Assembly (NCBI GenBank): GCA_964604565.1 | Contig: CAZRZN010000199.1 | Coordinates: forward strand, 1-8,282 | Length of the DNA: 8,282 nt | Reading direction: 5' to 3' | DNA from: CAZRZN01 sp964604565 | Lineage (GTDB): Bacteria > Pseudomonadota > Alphaproteobacteria > Rhodobacterales > Rhodobacteraceae | Made by a program: the position numbers and the translations under genes | Shown: in pieces, positions 5,989-8,282 of the stretch | How positions within the stretch are numbered: position 1 is the stretch's first letter | Layout of the letters: the number at the start of each line of letters is the position of its first letter | The notes under the pieces: model-generated | Told to the model about the DNA's origin: nothing | What the model saw: the letters and a program-made list of their open reading frames with translations, nothing else | Database searches by the model: none

Positions 5989-7290
5989 ATGCCAAAAATC
6001 GACCGGCGCACATTGCTGACGGCAGGTCTGGCTGCCGCCGCCTGCCCGAGGATCGCCCTCGCCGCCCAGCCCTTTGCGCTGCGCGCAGAGCCGGTCGTGG
6101 CCCAGATCCTGGATGAGGGCGATGGCCCCACGCCCATGTTTGGCTTCAACGGGACCACCCCGGGTCCGGAACTGCGGGTCCGCGCCGGCGAGCGGCTGCG
6201 CGTCGCCTTCGACAACGCGCTGGCGGATCCCACGGCACTGCACTGGCACGGCATTCGCATCGACAACGCGATGGACGGTGTGCCCGGTCTGACGCAGGAG
6301 GCGGTCGGCGCCGGTGACAGTTTCGCCTATGATTTCGTGGCCCCGGATGCCGGCACCTACTGGTATCATTCGCATCATCAGTCATGGGAACAGGTCGCGC
6401 GCGGGCTTTATGGTCCGCTTGTCGTTGAAGAGACCACACCGCCCGATGTCGATCACGACATTATCGTGATCGTCGATGACTGGCGCCTTGAACCAACGGG
6501 CGAGATGATGGGCGGCTTCGGCAACATGCACGATTTTGCCCATGCAGGACGCTTGGGCAATTTTGCCCGCGTGCTGCCCTCGGTCGCCGACGTGCCACGC
6601 GGCAGCCGGGTGAGACTGCGCCTGATCAACACGGCGACGGCACGCATCTTTCCCGTCGCGCTTTCCGGTCTCGACGGAAGAATCGTGGCATTGGACGGGC
6701 GCCCCCTGCCCGCCCCGCGGGCCCTTGAGGAGCTGGTCCTTGCCCCGGCGCAGCGCATCGACCTGATCGGCGATGTCACCGATGATCTTCGTTTTGACTT
6801 TCCGACGAATGACGCGGCCCATGAGATGGGCCGGATCACCGCGACCGGCGACGGGTCCGCCACGCGCGGGGCCATCGCCGCGCTGCCGGCGGGATACCGC
6901 CCGACACCGGACGGCGCGCCACGTGCCCTCACGCTGCGGATGGAAGGCGGCGCCATGGGGGGACGGCACGCAGGGGACGACGTCTGGGCCTTCAACGGAA
7001 CATCGGGCCTGTCCGACGCGCCCTTTGCCAGTTTTGCAAGGGGGGAAAACGCCCGGATCACATTGGTCAATGACACTTCCTTTCCCCATGGCATCCACAT
7101 GCACGGCCATCACTTCTACGAACTGGCAGAGGACGGCACAGCCGGAGATCTCCGTGACACGACGCTGCTGATGGCGCGGGAAACACGCGATATTCTCTGT
7201 GTTTTCGACAACCCGGGGAAATGGCTGTTGCATTGCCACATGCTGGGCCATCAGGCGTCAGGCATGAAAACATGGGTGGAGGTCGCATGA
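5989..7290 (+). CDS. Three-domain multicopper oxidase, Tat-exported (CumA/CueO-like)
   Basis: Multicopper oxidases oxidise a substrate (Cu(I), Mn(II), phenolics) one electron at a time at a type 1 copper and reduce O2 to water at a trinuclear cluster. In this 433-residue protein all ligand motifs are present: HWHG (85-88), YHSHH (126-130), HGIHMHG (367-373; His367 for T1, His370 and His372 for the cluster), and HCHMLGHQASGM (415-426; Cys416, His421 and Met426 for T1). The start at 5989 follows GAGGTG (5978-5983) by five bases and gives DRRTLLTAGLAAAA, a twin-arginine-like signal (Arg6-Arg7) with likely cleavage at ALA-AQ near 25; Tat export suits a folded copper enzyme. The length fits compact CumA-type oxidases. 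Small Met/His patches (171-185, 318-327) may bind copper. It sits between two cytochromes c and overlaps the second by four bases (ATGA). The substrate is unknown; copper detoxification and metal or phenol oxidation are all possible. Confidence 0.94.
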   Translation: MPKIDRRTLLTAGLAAAACPRIALAAQPFALRAEPVVAQILDEGDGPTPMFGFNGTTPGPELRVRAGERLRVAFDNALADPTALHWHGIRIDNAMDGVPGLTQEAVGAGDSFAYDFVAPDAGTYWYHSHHQSWEQVARGLYGPLVVEETTPPDVDHDIIVIVDDWRLEPTGEMMGGFGNMHDFAHAGRLGNFARVLPSVADVPRGSRVRLRLINTATARIFPVALSGLDGRIVALDGRPLPAPRALEELVLAPAQRIDLIGDVTDDLRFDFPTNDAAHEMGRITATGDGSATRGAIAALPAGYRPTPDGAPRALTLRMEGGAMGGRHAGDDVWAFNGTSGLSDAPFASFARGENARITLVNDTSFPHGIHMHGHHFYELAEDGTAGDLRDTTLLMARETRDILCVFDNPGKWLLHCHMLGHQASGMKTWVEVA

Positions 7291-7715
7291 AACCGCTTGC
7301 CCTAATCCTTGGCATCGCCGCATTCCCCGCATTGGCCGCTCATGAACTTGATGGCCGCGATCTGGCCGAAGGCCAAAACCTCTATGCCCAGCACTGCGCA
7401 AGCTGCCATGGTGCCGCGCTGCAAGGTCAGGAGGATTGGCAGACACCTGGAGATGACGGCGTTTACCCGGCGCCGCCACATGACGAGACCGGCCATACCT
7501 GGCACCATTCGAACAAGGATCTCTTCGAATATACGCAGCTTGGCGGACAGGCGATTGCCGAGCAGCTGGGCCTCAAGAGCTTTGCCAGCGGGATGCCCGG
7601 CTTTGGCGAGACCCTCAGCGACGAAGAAATCTGGGAGATCCTTGCATTCATCCAATCCAGATGGCCCGCGCGCCAGCAGGAGCTTCAGCACAGCCGAAAT
7701 GCGCCTCACGACTGA
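7287..7715 (+). CDS. Class I cytochrome c with His-rich loop, periplasmic
   Basis: This is a 142-residue exported monohaem cytochrome. The signal peptide is MKPLALILGIAAFPALA (cleavage after 17 or 18). The haem site CASCH is at Cys37, Cys40 and His41, preceded by the usual G-x-x-LYxxHC. GMPGF supplies the sixth ligand Met103, and a C-terminal helix (SDEEIWEILAFIQSRWP, 111-127) packs on the haem. Between them lies a loop rich in histidine, PPHDETGHTWHHSNKD (63-78), a style I remember from cytochromes near copper-handling genes. The ATG overlaps the oxidase stop (ATGA) and has GGAGGT (7278-7283) ahead, so translation is coupled to the oxidase. It probably exchanges electrons with the oxidase or carries them to a terminal oxidase. 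The tail after 127 is polar (QQELQHSRNAPHD) and unusual only in being disordered. Confidence 0.93.
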   Translation: MKPLALILGIAAFPALAAHELDGRDLAEGQNLYAQHCASCHGAALQGQEDWQTPGDDGVYPAPPHDETGHTWHHSNKDLFEYTQLGGQAIAEQLGLKSFASGMPGFGETLSDEEIWEILAFIQSRWPARQQELQHSRNAPHD

Positions 7716-7834
7716 AAACGGGGCAGGACGCCGTTCAGATCGGGCTGATACGCCTCCGGACCTCACATGCCGGGTTGTCCAATGGCGGGAACCCGCAGGC
7801 TGAATTTCCCTGAAAATTCGCGCCATCCCCTGCG

Positions 7835-7869
7835 GTGCCGGGATAGCCGTTCCTCAGCGGCGCTTTTTT
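7835..7869 (+). terminator. Probable intrinsic terminator of the cytochrome-oxidase operon
   Basis: GTGCCG (7835-7840) pairs with CGGCGC (7858-7863, one G-T), followed at once by six T (7864-7869). A smaller alternative stem, GCCG (7846-7849) with CGGC (7858-7861), uses the same 3' arm with an 8-base loop. The T tract is clear, but the main stem is short and its loop is 17 bases, so this is weaker than the terminator at 1510-1532. It lies about 120 bases after the cytochrome stop; two small hairpins (GCGGG-AA-CCCGC at 7785-7796 and GAATTT-N6-AAATTC at 7802-7819) fall in the 3' leader between. Confidence 0.5.
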
Positions 7870-8202
7870 CTTGGTCCGCACCTGCGCGAAAGGTGAAATC
7901 ACTGTCGGATGCGACCGGGCGATCACAAGCATGGTCCAAGTGCCCCAAAATGTCATACGGCGCAGTGACTTTTGCCATCGTCCATTGGCCCGGCAATTTG
8001 TCTTTGGCGCATCGCGCAACCGCCCCCACGCGCAATCCGCGCAGTTGGTCGGGGGCATGGTGCAAGGACGAAATGTTCGCCCGCGGGTCTGAAAAATATT
8101 TGGTCCCTCACAAACCCATGCGGCAGATGTCCCGCCCGCGACACCGCTACAGGCGCGAACAAGTCTGCCCTGTGAAAAAGGTTCGTCGGCGTTGTCCGGA
8201 CG
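7870..8202. other. Intergenic stretch between convergent units; no gene recognised
   Basis: About 330 bases lie between the plus-strand terminator and the minus-strand terminator. Short open frames on both strands overlap one another, lack good ribosome-binding sites, and their translations match nothing I recognise. Structure is limited to a nested dyad: GCCCCC (8022-8027) with GGGGGC (8051-8056) enclosing GCGC-AATCC-GCGC (8030-8042). AT-rich AAAAATATTT (about 8092-8101) stands out against the background. I see no tRNA, riboswitch or mobile-element end. It may hold a small RNA or a decayed gene, but nothing supports either strongly. Confidence 0.5.
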
Positions 8203-8239
8203 AAAAACCCGGTCGCAGCCTTCGGCTTACGACCGGGTT
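8203..8239 (-). terminator. Strong intrinsic terminator of a minus-strand gene
   Basis: A perfect 10-bp inverted repeat, AACCCGGTCG (8206-8215) and CGACCGGGTT (8230-8239), encloses a small inner hairpin, AGCC-TTC-GGCT (8217-8227). Read on the minus strand the stem is followed by a T run (complement of the A run at 8203-8207). Read on the plus strand there is no T tract. It therefore ends transcription coming from the right. The stop codon TAG at 8252-8250 is only about 10 bases upstream, the expected distance. Confidence 0.85.
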
Positions 8240-8249
8240 CCAGGACTGT

Positions 8250-8282
8250 CTACACGAAATCGCCCCTACCATTCTGGCCAGA
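8250..8282 (-). CDS. C-terminal end of a minus-strand gene (remainder outside window)
   Basis: On the minus strand one frame reads ten codons, SGQNGRGDFV, to a TAG at 8252-8250, directly before a strong minus-strand terminator. Of the other two frames, one stops at once and the other stays open through the terminator hairpin. This is too short to identify the protein. The call rests on the stop-terminator arrangement, not on protein similarity. Confidence 0.4.
   Translation of the reverse strand, partial: SGQNGRGDFV

Noticed and set aside
7735..8175. Several 60-107-codon open frames on both strands downstream of the last cytochrome
   Set aside because: They overlap one another, cross the likely terminator, lack ribosome-binding sites and give unrecognisable, low-quality translations.
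8172..8282. Plus-strand gene starting at a GTG near 8172 and leaving the window
   Set aside because: It would read through a perfect 10-bp terminator hairpin that fits a minus-strand gene, and it has no ribosome-binding site or recognisable sequence.

Overview
The window is GC-rich, densely coding DNA. The nearest match I can infer is an alphaproteobacterium of the Rhodobacterales (Roseobacter/Rhodobacter group). The reasons are the alphaproteobacterial style of the protein sequences, a lysC-ptsP pair, a DUF1178-type protein ending in LPFTPTRKTN, and a GC-rich tandem-hairpin element of a kind I remember from Rhodobacteraceae intergenic regions. No phage, IS, CRISPR, tRNA or rRNA signal was seen. 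The assignment rests on recognition from memory, not on a search.

Layout. Positions 1-1435 hold three plus-strand genes: the C-terminal end of a DUF1178 family protein, a short-chain dehydrogenase/reductase (SDR), and a SgcJ/EcaC-type (SnoaL/NTF2-like fold) protein whose probable start overlaps the SDR by 23 bases. A tandem-hairpin element ending in a clear intrinsic terminator (to 1532) closes this block. Positions 1615-5414 carry lysC (aspartate kinase, first step of the Asp-family amino acids) and ptsP (enzyme I of the nitrogen PTS), separated by a 320-base gap. lysC has a perfect AGGAGG ribosome-binding site placed 5 bases before an in-frame ATG at residue 251, exactly in the catalytic/ACT linker, so it probably also makes a separate regulatory beta subunit.

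Positions 5529-7715 are a compact, apparently coregulated periplasmic redox operon: a c556/c'-type cytochrome c, a three-domain multicopper oxidase with all copper ligands and a Tat-like signal, and a class I cytochrome c with a His-rich loop. A plausible sigma70 promoter lies within an inverted repeat upstream (5439-5478), and a weaker terminator lies downstream (7835-7869). The three genes probably form a small electron-transfer unit linked to copper detoxification or to oxidation of a metal or phenolic substrate. This is the part of the window most likely to hold poorly described biology.

From 7716 to 8249 I see no credible gene. The far end holds a strong minus-strand terminator (8203-8239) just after a minus-strand stop codon (8250-8252), so a gene converges from the right and only its last ten codons are in the window.
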